64,000 nt of DNA from Halalkalibacillus sediminis (lineage in GTDB: Bacteria > Bacillota > Bacilli > Bacillales > Alkalibacillaceae): contig NZ_PJNH01000001.1 of assembly GCF_002844535.1 (NCBI RefSeq), positions 1,084,905 through 1,148,904 of the forward strand. Reading direction: 5' to 3'. Below the pieces are notes generated by a model that searched no databases, was not told where the DNA came from, and saw only the letters and a list, made by a program, of their open reading frames with translations. Within the stretch, counting starts at the first letter, position 1; each line of letters begins with the position of its first letter. The position numbers were made by a program, and so were the translations under genes. Shown here piece by piece: positions 29,086-38,652 of the stretch.

Positions 29086-32000
29086 TTATTTTTGAATACT
29101 TTTCACTACCACATGATCATCTTGGAAAATATCCCTAAGTGATTCTAAGTTTTCAGAAGTCAACTCAAGATCATAGGACTCAGACAACTGATAGCTTTTC
29201 TTTTGGGTGGGTGAATAGACAACCACCTTCGTTCCCCCTGGGTACTGAGAGCTTAAATCTCGTAATTGAGCCACTCCATCTTTTTCATTACCTTCCGTCA
29301 ACTTGATGAAAATTTGTTGATCGTTGGTTTTTGGGAGATCTTCAATCGAAAAATTGCTTACTTCCTTTAAAATCAATTGTCGTTTATCATTCCGTTCTTC
29401 AATTGTTCCTTTCACTTGTACGATTAATCCTTCTTCGATCCAACGACCAATTTCCCTGTGTACATCCGGGAAGATGACCCCATCGATATCTCCTGTTTCA
29501 TCTTGGAGTGTAACGAAAGCCATCTGTTCTCCACGTTTCGTTCTTATTGATTTAATCGAATCAATGGAACTGACCATTTGAATCGTCTTCTTAATTTGAA
29601 CGGTAAACGCTTGAGCAATTGTTTGCATCCCTTTTCGTGTCAAAGCTCGTCGCACATGAGAAAGGGGGTGATCGCTCAATGTAAACCCGAGCACTTGTTG
29701 CTCCATTTGTAATTCTTTGAGAATAGGGAATGGCTCAACATCTGTATACTCGACTTCAATATTAAAAAGTTCCCTATCCCATGAGATTTGTTGATCCATA
29801 TCTGAGAACAATTCGCCTTGTTCTATAGCTTGCATAATCGACGCCAATACTTGTGCTCGATTTCGGTTCGTTTCATCAAATGCACCTGCTATCACCAGTG
29901 TCTCAATCGTAGACTGATTGACAGCGGATAATGAAACACGCTGACAAAAATCGAATATACTTTCAAAAGGTTTCGGTTTTCTCGCTTTAATGATTTCATC
30001 AAGCGATTGTCTACCGAATCCTTTGATTGCAAGTAGTCCAAAACGAATGTGTTGATTATTCGATACCGTAAACTTACCGAAACTTTCATTCACTGATGGC
30101 GGTAATATCTTAATCCCCTGACGCTTAGCTTCTTGAATATAGCGATATAATTTTTCATGATCATGCATGACTGAAGACATCAACTCTGCATAGAAATAGG
30201 CTGGAAAGTTAGCTTTGAAGTAAGCTAATTGATACGAAATCATTGAATAAGCAACTGCGTGACTTTTATTAAAACCGTAATCCGCAAATCGTTCGATCCA
30301 ATCGAAAATTTCCTGGGCTGTCTCTTGTTGATAATCATTTTGTATGGCCCCGTCAATAAACTTGCGCTTCATCTGTTGGATGGCTGGAAGATCCTTCTTA
30401 CTGATCGCTCTTCGCAATAGGTCAGCCTCTCCATAACTGAACCCTGCCATCTTACTAACCACTTGCATGACCTGTTCCTGATAAACCAGTACTCCATAAG
30501 TATCTTTTAAAATTGGCTCAAGGCTTTGGTGGATATATTTTACCTTTTCCCGGCCATTTTTCCTTTTTGCATAAGTCTCTATGAACTGCATAGGGCCTGG
30601 ACGAAACAAAGCATTGACCGCCACAATATCTTCGAATTGGTTCGGCTGAACTAGTCGTAAGACACGTTGCATACCGTTCGATTCTAATTGAAAGACCCCA
30701 GTTGTTAAACTATTTCTCAGTAACTGGAACGACTTTTCATCATTTTGATCGATATCTTTTAAATTGATATAGATTCCTTCTCTTTCCCCAATCTGTTTCA
30801 TCATGCGTTCTAGTAAAGTTAAGTTACGCAAACCGAGAAAATCCATTTTCAATAGCCCGATCGATTCTAAATCTTTCATTGGGAATTGAGTCAACAGAAC
30901 ACCATCTTGGCCTTGAATCATTGGAACACGATCGGTCATCGGTTTATCACCAATGACTACTCCCGCTGCATGAGTCGAATGGTGTCTTGGGAGGCCTTCA
31001 ATTACAAAAGCAGCTTGAAATAACTTGATCAATTGATTGGATTTCTTAACGTAAGTTTTTAATTCTTCGGACTCCTTCACCACCTTTTTCAACGAGGTGA
31101 CTTGCTGAGGTAAGAATTTCAGTAGCTGATTGACTGTGTCAGAATCTATTTGGAAGACTTTACTTAATTCTCTTATTGTAGATCTTGCTTGGAAAGTCCC
31201 GAAAGTAATGATTTGGGCTGCTCTCCCGGCATCGTATTTTTCGTTGACGTAACGAATGATTTCATCTCTACGATAATCAGCGAAATCAATGTCGATATCC
31301 GGCATGGATGTTCTTTCAGGATTCAAAAAACGTTCGAATAGTAGTTCATGCTTCAAAGGATCTACTTCAATTATGTCGAGTAAATAGGCCACAATCGAAC
31401 CTGCAGCTGAACCTCTTCCTGGACCGACCATAATCTTCTGTTGCTTAGCGTAACGGATAATGTCCCAAACAATTAAAAAGTAATCAGAGAACTTCATGTT
31501 TTGGATAACAGATAACTCATACTCCAGCCTCTGCTTTGCTTCAGCATGATTATTCTTATACTTATGATCAATCTGTTTATTACAGAGTGCTTCAAGTTGT
31601 TCATCCGAAGAATCATACTTTTGCTGCTCGAATGTTGGGAGTGAAAACCACTGCCTTGGGAACTCTATCTGACATTGATTTGCTAGCATTGCAGATCGTT
31701 CACATTCATTAAACCAGTCGCCATCTATTCGATTATTCAATTCATCAACGCTCAATAAATGTGTTGCTGAGTTTGTTTCTGTCGCCACCGCTTCAACTGT
31801 CGATGTTTTTTTCATCGCCAACATCGCTTCATATGCGCTCTTGTGATCTTCTTTTAAATAGCGTACATCGCATGTGACAACCAATTGGTCTCTTCGATTT
31901 TGTGTCAATCCATTCAACCACTCATTTGTTTGCGTTGAATTGATCCGCAATGGCTCCACGTTTATGTACCATTGCTCAAATACAGAATCCATTTGTTCAA

Positions 32001-32436
32001 AAACACTATAAGGCACTTCCTCCTGTTGTAAAAACAACATTTCCTCTAGAAAAGTATCGTAAATGTTCAAGATTGGAAGCACATCATGGCGAAATGCCTT
32101 GAAGTCTTCCAATCTTAATTGTTTGTTATTAACTTGCACAGAATTGGAAAGCTGGACCAATCCTTGATAACCAATCCAGTTTTTTGCTAGCAAAGTCATC
32201 CGACAAGGGCGTTTTTCATCTTCAACAAAAAAGTCGATTGTCATGCCGATAATCGGTTTAATATGTTTGGCAATGCATTTTTTATAAAATTGATAGGCGC
32301 CATGCAGGTTCTCGTGATCTGTAAGGGCAATCTCATTAAGCCCTTCTTCTGCCGCCTTTTCAACATAGGAATCTATATCAATCGTGCTCTCTAAGAGTGT
32401 ATAACTACTATGTACTTGTAAATGAACATAACCCAC
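29086..32436 (-). CDS. dnaE: DNA polymerase III subunit alpha, DnaE
   Basis: Second replicative C-family polymerase of Firmicutes, extending primers on the lagging strand before PolC takes over. The 1116 residues include the N-terminal PHP domain (VHLQVHSSYTLLES, LTDHENLHGAY), the palm with catalytic aspartates in PDIDIDF (about 379-383), the helix-hairpin-helix region and a C-terminal OB fold (about 970-1050). GTG 32436 has AAAGGTG eight bases upstream and gives the family length; longer starts at 32442 and 32469 fit the SD poorly. Divergent from ytrH. Confidence 0.96.
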   Translation of the reverse strand: MGYVHLQVHSSYTLLESTIDIDSYVEKAAEEGLNEIALTDHENLHGAYQFYKKCIAKHIKPIIGMTIDFFVEDEKRPCRMTLLAKNWIGYQGLVQLSNSVQVNNKQLRLEDFKAFRHDVLPILNIYDTFLEEMLFLQQEEVPYSVFEQMDSVFEQWYINVEPLRINSTQTNEWLNGLTQNRRDQLVVTCDVRYLKEDHKSAYEAMLAMKKTSTVEAVATETNSATHLLSVDELNNRIDGDWFNECERSAMLANQCQIEFPRQWFSLPTFEQQKYDSSDEQLEALCNKQIDHKYKNNHAEAKQRLEYELSVIQNMKFSDYFLIVWDIIRYAKQQKIMVGPGRGSAAGSIVAYLLDIIEVDPLKHELLFERFLNPERTSMPDIDIDFADYRRDEIIRYVNEKYDAGRAAQIITFGTFQARSTIRELSKVFQIDSDTVNQLLKFLPQQVTSLKKVVKESEELKTYVKKSNQLIKLFQAAFVIEGLPRHHSTHAAGVVIGDKPMTDRVPMIQGQDGVLLTQFPMKDLESIGLLKMDFLGLRNLTLLERMMKQIGEREGIYINLKDIDQNDEKSFQLLRNSLTTGVFQLESNGMQRVLRLVQPNQFEDIVAVNALFRPGPMQFIETYAKRKNGREKVKYIHQSLEPILKDTYGVLVYQEQVMQVVSKMAGFSYGEADLLRRAISKKDLPAIQQMKRKFIDGAIQNDYQQETAQEIFDWIERFADYGFNKSHAVAYSMISYQLAYFKANFPAYFYAELMSSVMHDHEKLYRYIQEAKRQGIKILPPSVNESFGKFTVSNNQHIRFGLLAIKGFGRQSLDEIIKARKPKPFESIFDFCQRVSLSAVNQSTIETLVIAGAFDETNRNRAQVLASIMQAIEQGELFSDMDQQISWDRELFNIEVEYTDVEPFPILKELQMEQQVLGFTLSDHPLSHVRRALTRKGMQTIAQAFTVQIKKTIQMVSSIDSIKSIRTKRGEQMAFVTLQDETGDIDGVIFPDVHREIGRWIEEGLIVQVKGTIEERNDKRQLILKEVSNFSIEDLPKTNDQQIFIKLTEGNEKDGVAQLRDLSSQYPGGTKVVVYSPTQKKSYQLSESYDLELTSENLESLRDIFQDDHVVVKSIQK

Positions 32437-32579
32437 GTTCATCACACCTTTTCTGTTCCAAATGAACAATTCTAATTCTATTATATCGAAGGTTCTATCA
32501 ACTTGAAATCATCAGCATATAAATTGTTGGACTTTCATAGGATACAACAAGAGACAGGCTTGCAGATGAGGGATATTTT

Positions 32580-32912
32580 ATGGAAGAACGTTTTTTTGCA
32601 GCGATTATTAAATGCTTTTTCATTTCGTTTGGCGTCCTTGCAGGCGGTGCCTTATTTGGAAGCCTGAGTGCATATATAACTGGTGATCCACCAATTTCCG
32701 AATTGTTGATTACCGCTAAAAAGTTACGCATTTGGGCGATTGTAGCAGCTATAGGTGGAACCTTTGACGCCATATCGACGTTCGAAAAAGGCATTTTGGA
32801 TGCATCCTCAGTAGAATTGATTAAACAGATCACATTGATTATCGCCGCGATGGGCGGTGTGAAAGCTGCCATCATTCTAATCAGCTGGATTACCAGAGGG
32901 GAAATCACCTGA
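32580..32912 (+). CDS. ytrH: Sporulation protein YtrH
   Basis: A 110-residue membrane protein of the YtrH family, required for efficient sporulation in B. subtilis and made with YtrI in the mother cell under sigmaE. Three hydrophobic segments are visible (about 8-30, 50-65, 82-104). GAGGGATA precedes the ATG. Its stop overlaps the ytrI start (TGATG), so the two are translationally coupled. Confidence 0.9.
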   Translation: MEERFFAAIIKCFFISFGVLAGGALFGSLSAYITGDPPISELLITAKKLRIWAIVAAIGGTFDAISTFEKGILDASSVELIKQITLIIAAMGGVKAAIILISWITRGEIT

Positions 32913-33415
32913 TGCACTTTCCACCATACTACAAGAAAAAAACATGGCAAGCTTTTTTCATAGGGATTTTCGCTGGTACGATTATCGGTTACATGATTTT
33001 TATCTATATGTACGGGGTTCATACTGAAAGGTGGATTGAAGAAAATCTTACCCTCAGAAATGAACTGAGTGAAGTACAAAACGAAAATGAACTATTGAAA
33101 CAAGACAAAGATGACCTAAGTGAGGAGAATGAAAAAAAGTTTACCATACAAAAAGTTGAGATAGAATGGTTGAATGCTACTGAACTTAAGTTAGACCGTA
33201 TCACTTTGCTCCGTTTGAATGAGAAAGTTCAAGCCCAGGTACAGCCAGTCATCGGCAGAAGCATTCAGTCTGTACATGACCAAAAGGAGCTATTAATTAG
33301 AACGATAGAAAACAAAACTTACCCTTTAAACGATATCAACTATCAAATGGAAGTGGTACACATGACATTGTCGACCACTATGACAATTTCTTTGAATATT
33401 GATACGACTAATTAA
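32912..33415 (+). CDS. ytrI: Sporulation membrane protein YtrI
   Basis: A 167-residue bitopic protein: short basic N-terminus (HFPPYYKKK), one membrane segment (about 14-36), then a coiled-coil stretch rich in Leu, Glu and Lys (about 45-75) and a small folded C-terminal domain. The pattern, size and coupling to ytrH identify YtrI. The molecular role is not established. Confidence 0.9.
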   Translation: MHFPPYYKKKTWQAFFIGIFAGTIIGYMIFIYMYGVHTERWIEENLTLRNELSEVQNENELLKQDKDDLSEENEKKFTIQKVEIEWLNATELKLDRITLLRLNEKVQAQVQPVIGRSIQSVHDQKELLIRTIENKTYPLNDINYQMEVVHMTLSTTMTISLNIDTTN

Positions 33416-33516
33416 ATTTGTCTAATTTTCGAAAGTTATGTCAAAAGCCTATAAATCCAACTTTAATCGGGTACAATATAAGTAGAAAGTAAAAATGTTT
33501 TAAAGGGGTGAAGTTC

Positions 33517-33699
33517 ATGCTTGTTTTACAAAAAAGGGAATTAGCAGATCAAAAGTTGAACCGCTTGAAAAACGGCTATTCTGCTTATGCAGAAACAGAA
33601 GAACTCAGCCGAATGATTAAACGTAGAATAACTTCACAAAAATTAGACATCCATATCGACAATACAGAGAACGGATATTGGTTCATCCCAGTAAAATAA
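33517..33699 (+). CDS. Small basic protein of unknown function
   Basis: A 60-residue protein starting MLVLQKREL, with a strong SD (AGGGGTGA, five bases before ATG 33517; GTG 33508 precedes it). It is soluble and basic, with no Cys and a possible helix-turn region in the centre (ETEELSRMIKRRI). A good terminator follows directly. A similarly placed small gene (ytzJ, as I recall) exists between ytrI and nrnA in B. subtilis, but I cannot confirm homology. A real gene is likely because SD, length and terminator fit together. Confidence 0.75.
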   Translation: MLVLQKRELADQKLNRLKNGYSAYAETEELSRMIKRRITSQKLDIHIDNTENGYWFIPVK

Positions 33700-33732
33700 C
33701 CTTCCACAATTAGTGGGAGGTTATTTTTTATT
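33698..33732 (+). terminator. Terminator between the small gene and nrnA
   Basis: AACCTTCCAC-AATTA-GTGGGAGGTT followed by ATTTTTTATT on the plus strand. The stem overlaps the small gene's stop. The nrnA stop at 33738 faces it, and A residues before the stem let it also serve the minus strand weakly. Confidence 0.85.
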
Positions 33733-33737
33733 ATCTT

Positions 33738-34688
33738 CTATTCTTTTTGCTCAAAATCCAAACAAACTTGATCAAGTGCTTCAATCATTTTTTCAGTTTC
33801 ATCCCAAGAATACACCTTTGCGCCTGAGGCGAGCGGATGCCCCCCACCATTGAACTGGAATGCAACATCATTGATGACAGGACCCTGGGACCTTAAACGA
33901 ACGCGTATGACATCGTCTTCTTCTACAAAAAACACCCAAGCTACGATTCCTTCTATATCACCTGCAATGCCAACAAAAGCTTGTGTTTCATCAGCAGTCA
34001 ATTCATATTTTTCTAGCATCTCCTTTGTAATCTTGAACACAGCTAAGCCACTTTCGCGAGGAATTAACTCTTGTAATAATACTCCTTTGAATTTAGCTAC
34101 ATTCAACGGGATTTTATACATATTTTCGTATAGCTCTGATCGATCGAATTTAAACTGTGATAATTCTTTTGCTGCATTAAACGTTCTTTCAGTAGTACTG
34201 GGATACAAAAATCGTCCAGTATCAGCAACGATACCCGCATATAGTAGCCGAGCACTTTCATCACTCAATTCCCAGCCCTGTTTACGGCCTTCTAAATACA
34301 GTTCATAAATCATTTCACTTGCTGAAGAAGCCTCAGGATCTACCCACATCAAATCTCCATAAGGTTCGCGGTTCGGATGGTGATCAATCTTAATCACTAG
34401 ATCACCCTTGACATATCTTTGGTCACAGATTCGCTCTTTGTTTGCTGTATCGCATACGATAATCAATGCACCTTCAAATTCACTATCTGAAATATCATCT
34501 AATCGAGCCAGGAAATTCAGTGATTCATCTTCTTCCCCTGCTAAAAGCACCTTCTTTTCTGGATATGTGTTCTTGATCATTTCACCCAAGCCTGCTTGAG
34601 AACCATAAGCATCCGGATCAGGTCTTTCATGTCTATGGATGATGATTGTCTCGTATTTTTCTATTGTATCTATTATTGAACTTTTCAT
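33738..34688 (-). CDS. nrnA: Oligoribonuclease/pAp phosphatase NrnA
   Basis: DHH/DHHA1-family bifunctional enzyme that degrades nano-RNAs and dephosphorylates pAp. The 316-residue protein has HRHERPDPDAYGSQ, DTAN, the DHH motif in KIDHHPN and DPEASSASE, then the C-terminal DHHA1 glycine motif GGGHPLASGA. Mn-binding His/Asp positions are all present. AAGGAAG precedes the ATG. Divergent from ytpI. Confidence 0.96.
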   Translation of the reverse strand: MKSSIIDTIEKYETIIIHRHERPDPDAYGSQAGLGEMIKNTYPEKKVLLAGEEDESLNFLARLDDISDSEFEGALIIVCDTANKERICDQRYVKGDLVIKIDHHPNREPYGDLMWVDPEASSASEMIYELYLEGRKQGWELSDESARLLYAGIVADTGRFLYPSTTERTFNAAKELSQFKFDRSELYENMYKIPLNVAKFKGVLLQELIPRESGLAVFKITKEMLEKYELTADETQAFVGIAGDIEGIVAWVFFVEEDDVIRVRLRSQGPVINDVAFQFNGGGHPLASGAKVYSWDETEKMIEALDQVCLDFEQKE

Positions 34689-34779
34689 GAATTAGCTTCC
34701 TTTCTTTACATTTATGCTAGATATTTTTCTGCGTGGTCGTTACAATTAACCCATCTGAGTATTGAAGGGAGTATCAATT

Positions 34780-35073
34780 GTGCCATTTTTTATATCAATT
34801 ATAGTTATATCTTTTATTTTATATGTCTTTTTCAAGGTTAGGATATTAAACGAGAAAGAACCAGTGAAAATGCATTATACTAATGCCAAAGCACGGATGG
34901 CTCTCGGAACTTTCATATCTGCTTTTGGTATTAATCAATACGTATTTTACGAAACACAGTTAGCACTTTTTATCGGGATTGTATTCCTGATCCTCGGAAT
35001 AGCGCAAATTGTGTATGGTTATAAATTGTTTAAGCATTTCCGGAATGAACTATTAAAGGTTAGCGATCAATAA
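34780..35073 (+). CDS. ytpI: YtpI-like membrane protein
   Basis: A protein of about 97 residues with three hydrophobic segments and the YtpI-like KMHYTNAKARMALGTFISAFGINQY. Function unknown. GTG 34780 follows AAGGGAG by eight bases; TTG 34762 is a longer alternative. The 3' end overlaps the convergent ytoI gene by 14 bp, and no terminator lies between them. Confidence 0.8.
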   Translation: MPFFISIIVISFILYVFFKVRILNEKEPVKMHYTNAKARMALGTFISAFGINQYVFYETQLALFIGIVFLILGIAQIVYGYKLFKHFRNELLKVSDQ

Positions 35074-36364
35074 ACTGAGTCATAACCATCGCTTTACCTA
35101 CAAGTTCCTCACCTGAAGATACTTCGACGTCCACCTTCGCAAATTTACGTCCGAGTTCCAACACTTCAGGCTTAATTGATAATGAACTACCAATCTGAAC
35201 AGGTTTCATGTAGTATATCGATAAATTTTCGATAACCATGTCACCTGTTTTTTCTTGTTTCAGTGTTTGATTACAAACTTCAGTTACGAAAGACGCGAAA
35301 ACCCCATACGATAACGCACCTAATTGATTCGTCATTTGAGGCGTGACTTCAGTCATGAAATGTTGTTCCAACTCATCATAGGTCAATTGACTTTGAACAA
35401 TATCATCAATCGTTTCTCCAATTTGTGGTTGGCGTTGATTACTTTGAAGACCTTTAATAACATCCTGTCTCGTAATGACGCCTTGGAAAATCATTTGTTC
35501 ATCCACAACAGGAAGCAATTCTATCCCTTGCCACACCATAGTATGTGCTGCACTAGCTAATGATGTATTAGGTTTAACAGTAATCGGTTGCTTCGTCATC
35601 AATTTCTCGATTTTACTTTCTCTACTTTTACCAATAACATCTTTGGATGTGACGATTCCAACCACACGATTTTCACTGTCGATGACAGGATATCGACTGT
35701 GCTTAGTCTCAGAATTGAAGTCATACCATTTGGAAAGCGTATCTGTTTCATTCAATACATAAGTTTCACTGAATGGTGTGTAGATATCATCTACGATAAT
35801 GATATCTTTCTTAATTAACTGGTCGTAAATGGCTCGGTTGATCATTGTGGCAACGGTGAATGTGTCATAAGTACAGGAAATTACAGGAAGTTCGTATTGA
35901 TCTGCGAGTGCTTTGACTTTGTCAGAAGCATCAAACCCGCCTGTAATTAATATTGCTGCACCTTCGTTCAAAGCCTTCTCCTGAGCTTTTACACGGTTAC
36001 CTACAATTAAGAGTGATCCTTTTTCTGTATATCGCATCATATCTTCTAACTGCATGGCACCGATAACGAATTTGCTCAACATCTTATGTAAGCCACTACG
36101 TCCACCTAATACCTGTCCATCGACTATGTTCACGATTTCAGCAAATGTCAGCTTCTCGAAATTTTCTTTTTTCTTTTTTTCGATTCTAATCGTTCCGACA
36201 CGTTCGATTGTGCTTACGATGCCAACATTTTCAGCTTCTTTGATCGCTCGGTAGGCCGTTCCTTCACTTACCTTAATATCTTTCGCGATCATCCGGACAG
36301 AAATCTTTTGTCCAATTGGTAATGATTCTATATAATTCAATATTTGTTCATGTTTCGTGGACAC
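35060..36364 (-). CDS. ytoI: YtoI: HTH-DRTGG-CBS-hotdog regulatory protein
   Basis: A 434-residue multidomain protein: N-terminal winged HTH (about 1-60), DRTGG domain (about 70-180), two CBS repeats (about 195-310, with SRYPVIDSENRVVGIVTSKDV and LLPVVDEQMIFQGVITRQDV) and a C-terminal hotdog/thioesterase-like fold (about 325-430). CBS pairs usually bind adenosyl ligands, so a ligand-responsive regulator is likely, but the target is unknown. GTG 36364 has AGGTGA close upstream; GTG 36373 is the longer option. Confidence 0.87.
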   Translation of the reverse strand: MSTKHEQILNYIESLPIGQKISVRMIAKDIKVSEGTAYRAIKEAENVGIVSTIERVGTIRIEKKKKENFEKLTFAEIVNIVDGQVLGGRSGLHKMLSKFVIGAMQLEDMMRYTEKGSLLIVGNRVKAQEKALNEGAAILITGGFDASDKVKALADQYELPVISCTYDTFTVATMINRAIYDQLIKKDIIIVDDIYTPFSETYVLNETDTLSKWYDFNSETKHSRYPVIDSENRVVGIVTSKDVIGKSRESKIEKLMTKQPITVKPNTSLASAAHTMVWQGIELLPVVDEQMIFQGVITRQDVIKGLQSNQRQPQIGETIDDIVQSQLTYDELEQHFMTEVTPQMTNQLGALSYGVFASFVTEVCNQTLKQEKTGDMVIENLSIYYMKPVQIGSSLSIKPEVLELGRKFAKVDVEVSSGEELVGKAMVMTQFIDR

Positions 36365-36472
36365 ACGAATCACCTATTTCTTTTTACTTAGATATGTTTA
36401 TTATACATTTACGGACAAGTGGCTTCAATTTTATGTAATGGAGTAGCCCGGACGGACTACCCTTTGAGTGAA

Positions 36473-37153
36473 TTATAACGATAGTTGATCTCCTGGTTTC
36501 ATCACTTTTCCTACTCCTGATTGTAACGAATCTACAAATGATTCAGGATCTTGTTTAATTACATCGAAAGTGTCAAAGTGAATTGGTACTACCTGCTTGG
36601 CTTTAATCCACTCACAAGCTAATTGTGCGTCTTCAGGTCCCATTGTGAAATTGTCCCCGATTGGAACAAAAGCTAAATCGATATCATTGCGATCACCAAT
36701 CAACTTCATGTCTGAAAACAGACCTGTATCTCCCATGTGATAAACCGTTTTACCACCGATGGTAAGAAGAATTCCACTTGGCATACCTGTGTATACAATT
36801 GAACCATCATCTTCAAAGAATGCAGAACCATGAAAAGCTTGAGTCAGCTTTACAGTTCCGAAATCAAATGTATGTGCTCCTCCTATATGCATAGGGTGTG
36901 CGTTCAACCCTTTATTTTCAAAGTAGGTCGCGAGCTCGAATGGTGCAATGATTAGAGCATCATTGTTCTTTGCAATCTGTTCAGTGTCTCCAACATGATC
37001 ATTATGACCATGTGTCAACAAAATATAATCAGCCTTCACTTCATCAGCATTTAAGTCACATAACTCATTTCCTGAAATAAAAGGGTCGATAATAATTTTT
37101 TTGTCGTTGTCCTGAACCTGAACGACTGAATGACCGTGATAAGAAATATTCAT
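36473..37153 (-). CDS. ytkL: Metallo-beta-lactamase-fold hydrolase, UPF0173
   Basis: A 226-residue UPF0173 protein with the binuclear metal-site motif HGHNDH (about 49-54), GDTG and a late His (VPIHFDTFD). Substrate unknown. AGGAGGAT precedes the ATG. Divergent from the M24 peptidase gene with 109 bases between starts. Confidence 0.92.
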   Translation of the reverse strand: MNISYHGHSVVQVQDNDKKIIIDPFISGNELCDLNADEVKADYILLTHGHNDHVGDTEQIAKNNDALIIAPFELATYFENKGLNAHPMHIGGAHTFDFGTVKLTQAFHGSAFFEDDGSIVYTGMPSGILLTIGGKTVYHMGDTGLFSDMKLIGDRNDIDLAFVPIGDNFTMGPEDAQLACEWIKAKQVVPIHFDTFDVIKQDPESFVDSLQSGVGKVMKPGDQLSL

Positions 37154-37262
37154 AGAAACATCCTCCTAAAAAAGTTTTATAGAAATAGTTCTATACAGTT
37201 CATTTATTTCCCTTGTTTCGTTATGATTACACTTAAAGTCATCAAATATTAGGAGTGTTTAT

Positions 37263-38360
37263 ATGGAAAAACGAATAAAAAAAGTTCGAGAATCAATGAA
37301 GGAACGCGATGTCGATGCAGTGTTCTTAACATCTAAAGCAAATGTATTTTATTATTCAAACTTGTATGCCGAAGCACATGAACGCTTAATTGCTTGCTAC
37401 ATCGACCAAAACGGGAATCAAATGTTGATCGTTCCAGCATTAGAGAAAGAAGATGTGAAGAATGCTGGCTGGCAAGGAGATACTCTCACTTATTTCGACC
37501 ATGAAGATCCATGGGATATATTCGCAAAATATTTACACGATCAAAATGCAAATGTCAAAACTATGGCTGTAGAAAAAGGGCAGCTCAATGTAGAACGTTT
37601 TGAACGGTTGGTAGGATTGTTGCCAGATGCACAGTTTGCTGATGGACAAGAAATGCTCAACCAAATACGTGTACAAAAAGATGAACAAGAACTGAAGATT
37701 TTAAAAGAAGCAGCAAGCTTTGCCGACTATGGAGTGGAGACAGCTGTTAAACACATTGCTCCAGGGAAAACTGAACTTGAAATTGTTGCTGAAGTTGAAT
37801 ACGCCTTGAAGAAAAAAGGAATTCGTCATATGTCTTTTTCTACACTGGTTCTTACTGGCGAGAAAACGGCCTCACCTCACGGAAATCCTAGCACTACAAA
37901 GATCCAGTCTGGTGACTTTGTATTGATGGACTTAGGGGTAGTTCATAAAGGATATTGTTCAGATATCACTCGAACCGTCGCTGTCGGTGAAGTTTCAGAT
38001 GAGCAGAAAAAAATATACGAAACAGTTCTTGAAGCAGAATTAGCCGGACTCGATGCATGTAAAATCGGTGAACCTCTTGGCTCAATTGATCAAGCTGCAC
38101 GTAATGTTATTACAGAAGCTGGATACGGGGAATATTTCACCCACCGCATTGGCCATGGGCTTGGAATAGATGTTCACGAATACCCTTCGATGGCTTCAAA
38201 TAATCAGTTACCTTTAAGAAAAGGGATGACATTCACAATCGAACCTGGCATTTATCTACCTGGTGTTGGTGGTGTCCGAATCGAGGACGATGTTTACATG
38301 AGCGAAGAAGATGGTCCTGTTCGGTTGACTGAATATCCGAAGGAATTAATCATTTTATAG
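37263..38360 (+). CDS. M24 family Xaa-Pro peptidase
   Basis: Metal-dependent aminopeptidase or dipeptidase of the Xaa-Pro type: an N-terminal creatinase-like domain (1-125) and a pita-bread domain (about 130-360). All five metal ligands are visible in LMDLG (Asp), DITRT (Asp), HRIGHGLG (His), TIEPGIY (Glu) and VRIEDDV (Glu). At 365 residues it resembles B. subtilis YkvY/YqhT; whether it prefers dipeptides (PepQ) or longer Xaa-Pro peptides is unclear. TAGGAGTG precedes the ATG, and a strong terminator follows. Confidence 0.93.
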   Translation: MEKRIKKVRESMKERDVDAVFLTSKANVFYYSNLYAEAHERLIACYIDQNGNQMLIVPALEKEDVKNAGWQGDTLTYFDHEDPWDIFAKYLHDQNANVKTMAVEKGQLNVERFERLVGLLPDAQFADGQEMLNQIRVQKDEQELKILKEAASFADYGVETAVKHIAPGKTELEIVAEVEYALKKKGIRHMSFSTLVLTGEKTASPHGNPSTTKIQSGDFVLMDLGVVHKGYCSDITRTVAVGEVSDEQKKIYETVLEAELAGLDACKIGEPLGSIDQAARNVITEAGYGEYFTHRIGHGLGIDVHEYPSMASNNQLPLRKGMTFTIEPGIYLPGVGGVRIEDDVYMSEEDGPVRLTEYPKELIIL

Positions 38361-38384
38361 AAGAAAAGAGATACAATATACATG

Positions 38385-38422
38385 AAAGCTCCCTTGCGAT
38401 TTCTTAAGCAAGGGAGCTTTTA
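38385..38422 (+). terminator. Terminator after the M24 peptidase gene
   Basis: AAAGCTCCCTTGC, short loop, GCAAGGGAGCTTTT; 13-pair stem 25 bases after the stop. Confidence 0.9.
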
Positions 38423-38431
38423 TGTTCAATA

Positions 38432-38524
38432 CTATAAAGTTTTTCTCGCTCTTCTTTTTCTGAATTTACGGAACAACGGATAAATGATTGGTCCAAATTT
38501 AAAGATTTTACGTAATAGTCCCAT
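38432..38524 (-). CDS. 30-residue basic small protein
   Basis: A short frame beginning MGLLRKIFKFGPIIYPLF, then a very basic tail ending RARKTL, 30 residues, below usual gene-calling cut-offs. GGAGTGA lies seven bases before the ATG. It looks like an amphipathic N-terminal helix with a positively charged end. It is oriented like ald, about 110 bases beyond the ald terminator, so it needs its own promoter. I recall similar tiny proteins in other bacilli but cannot name a family. Confidence 0.6.
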   Translation of the reverse strand: MGLLRKIFKFGPIIYPLFRKFRKRRARKTL

Positions 38525-38592
38525 GTTGTATCACTCCATTGATTTAGGATTTACTTTAGTATTCCTGAATCCAACCTTTTTAAAACATGTCC

Positions 38593-38640
38593 ACTCAAAA
38601 AGAAACTTCGCAATAGGCTTTAAAGCCTTGCGGAGTTTAA
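38593..38640 (-). terminator. Terminator after ald
   Basis: A long minus-strand inverted repeat (AAACT, CGCAA and GGCT arms matched by AAGCC, TTGCG and AAGTTT with two interruptions) followed by CTTTTTG, 13 bases after the ald stop. Confidence 0.75.
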
Positions 38641-38652
38641 CTTATTAGTATT

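Noticed and set aside
32498..33079. 193-codon minus-strand ORF opposite ytrH/ytrI
   Set aside because: It is antisense to two well supported, translationally coupled sporulation genes and has an unnatural composition.
36440..36465. Possible terminator hairpin GTAGTCC-GTCC-GGGCTAC between ytoI and ytkL
   Set aside because: The stem is short with one G-U and has no T run on either strand.
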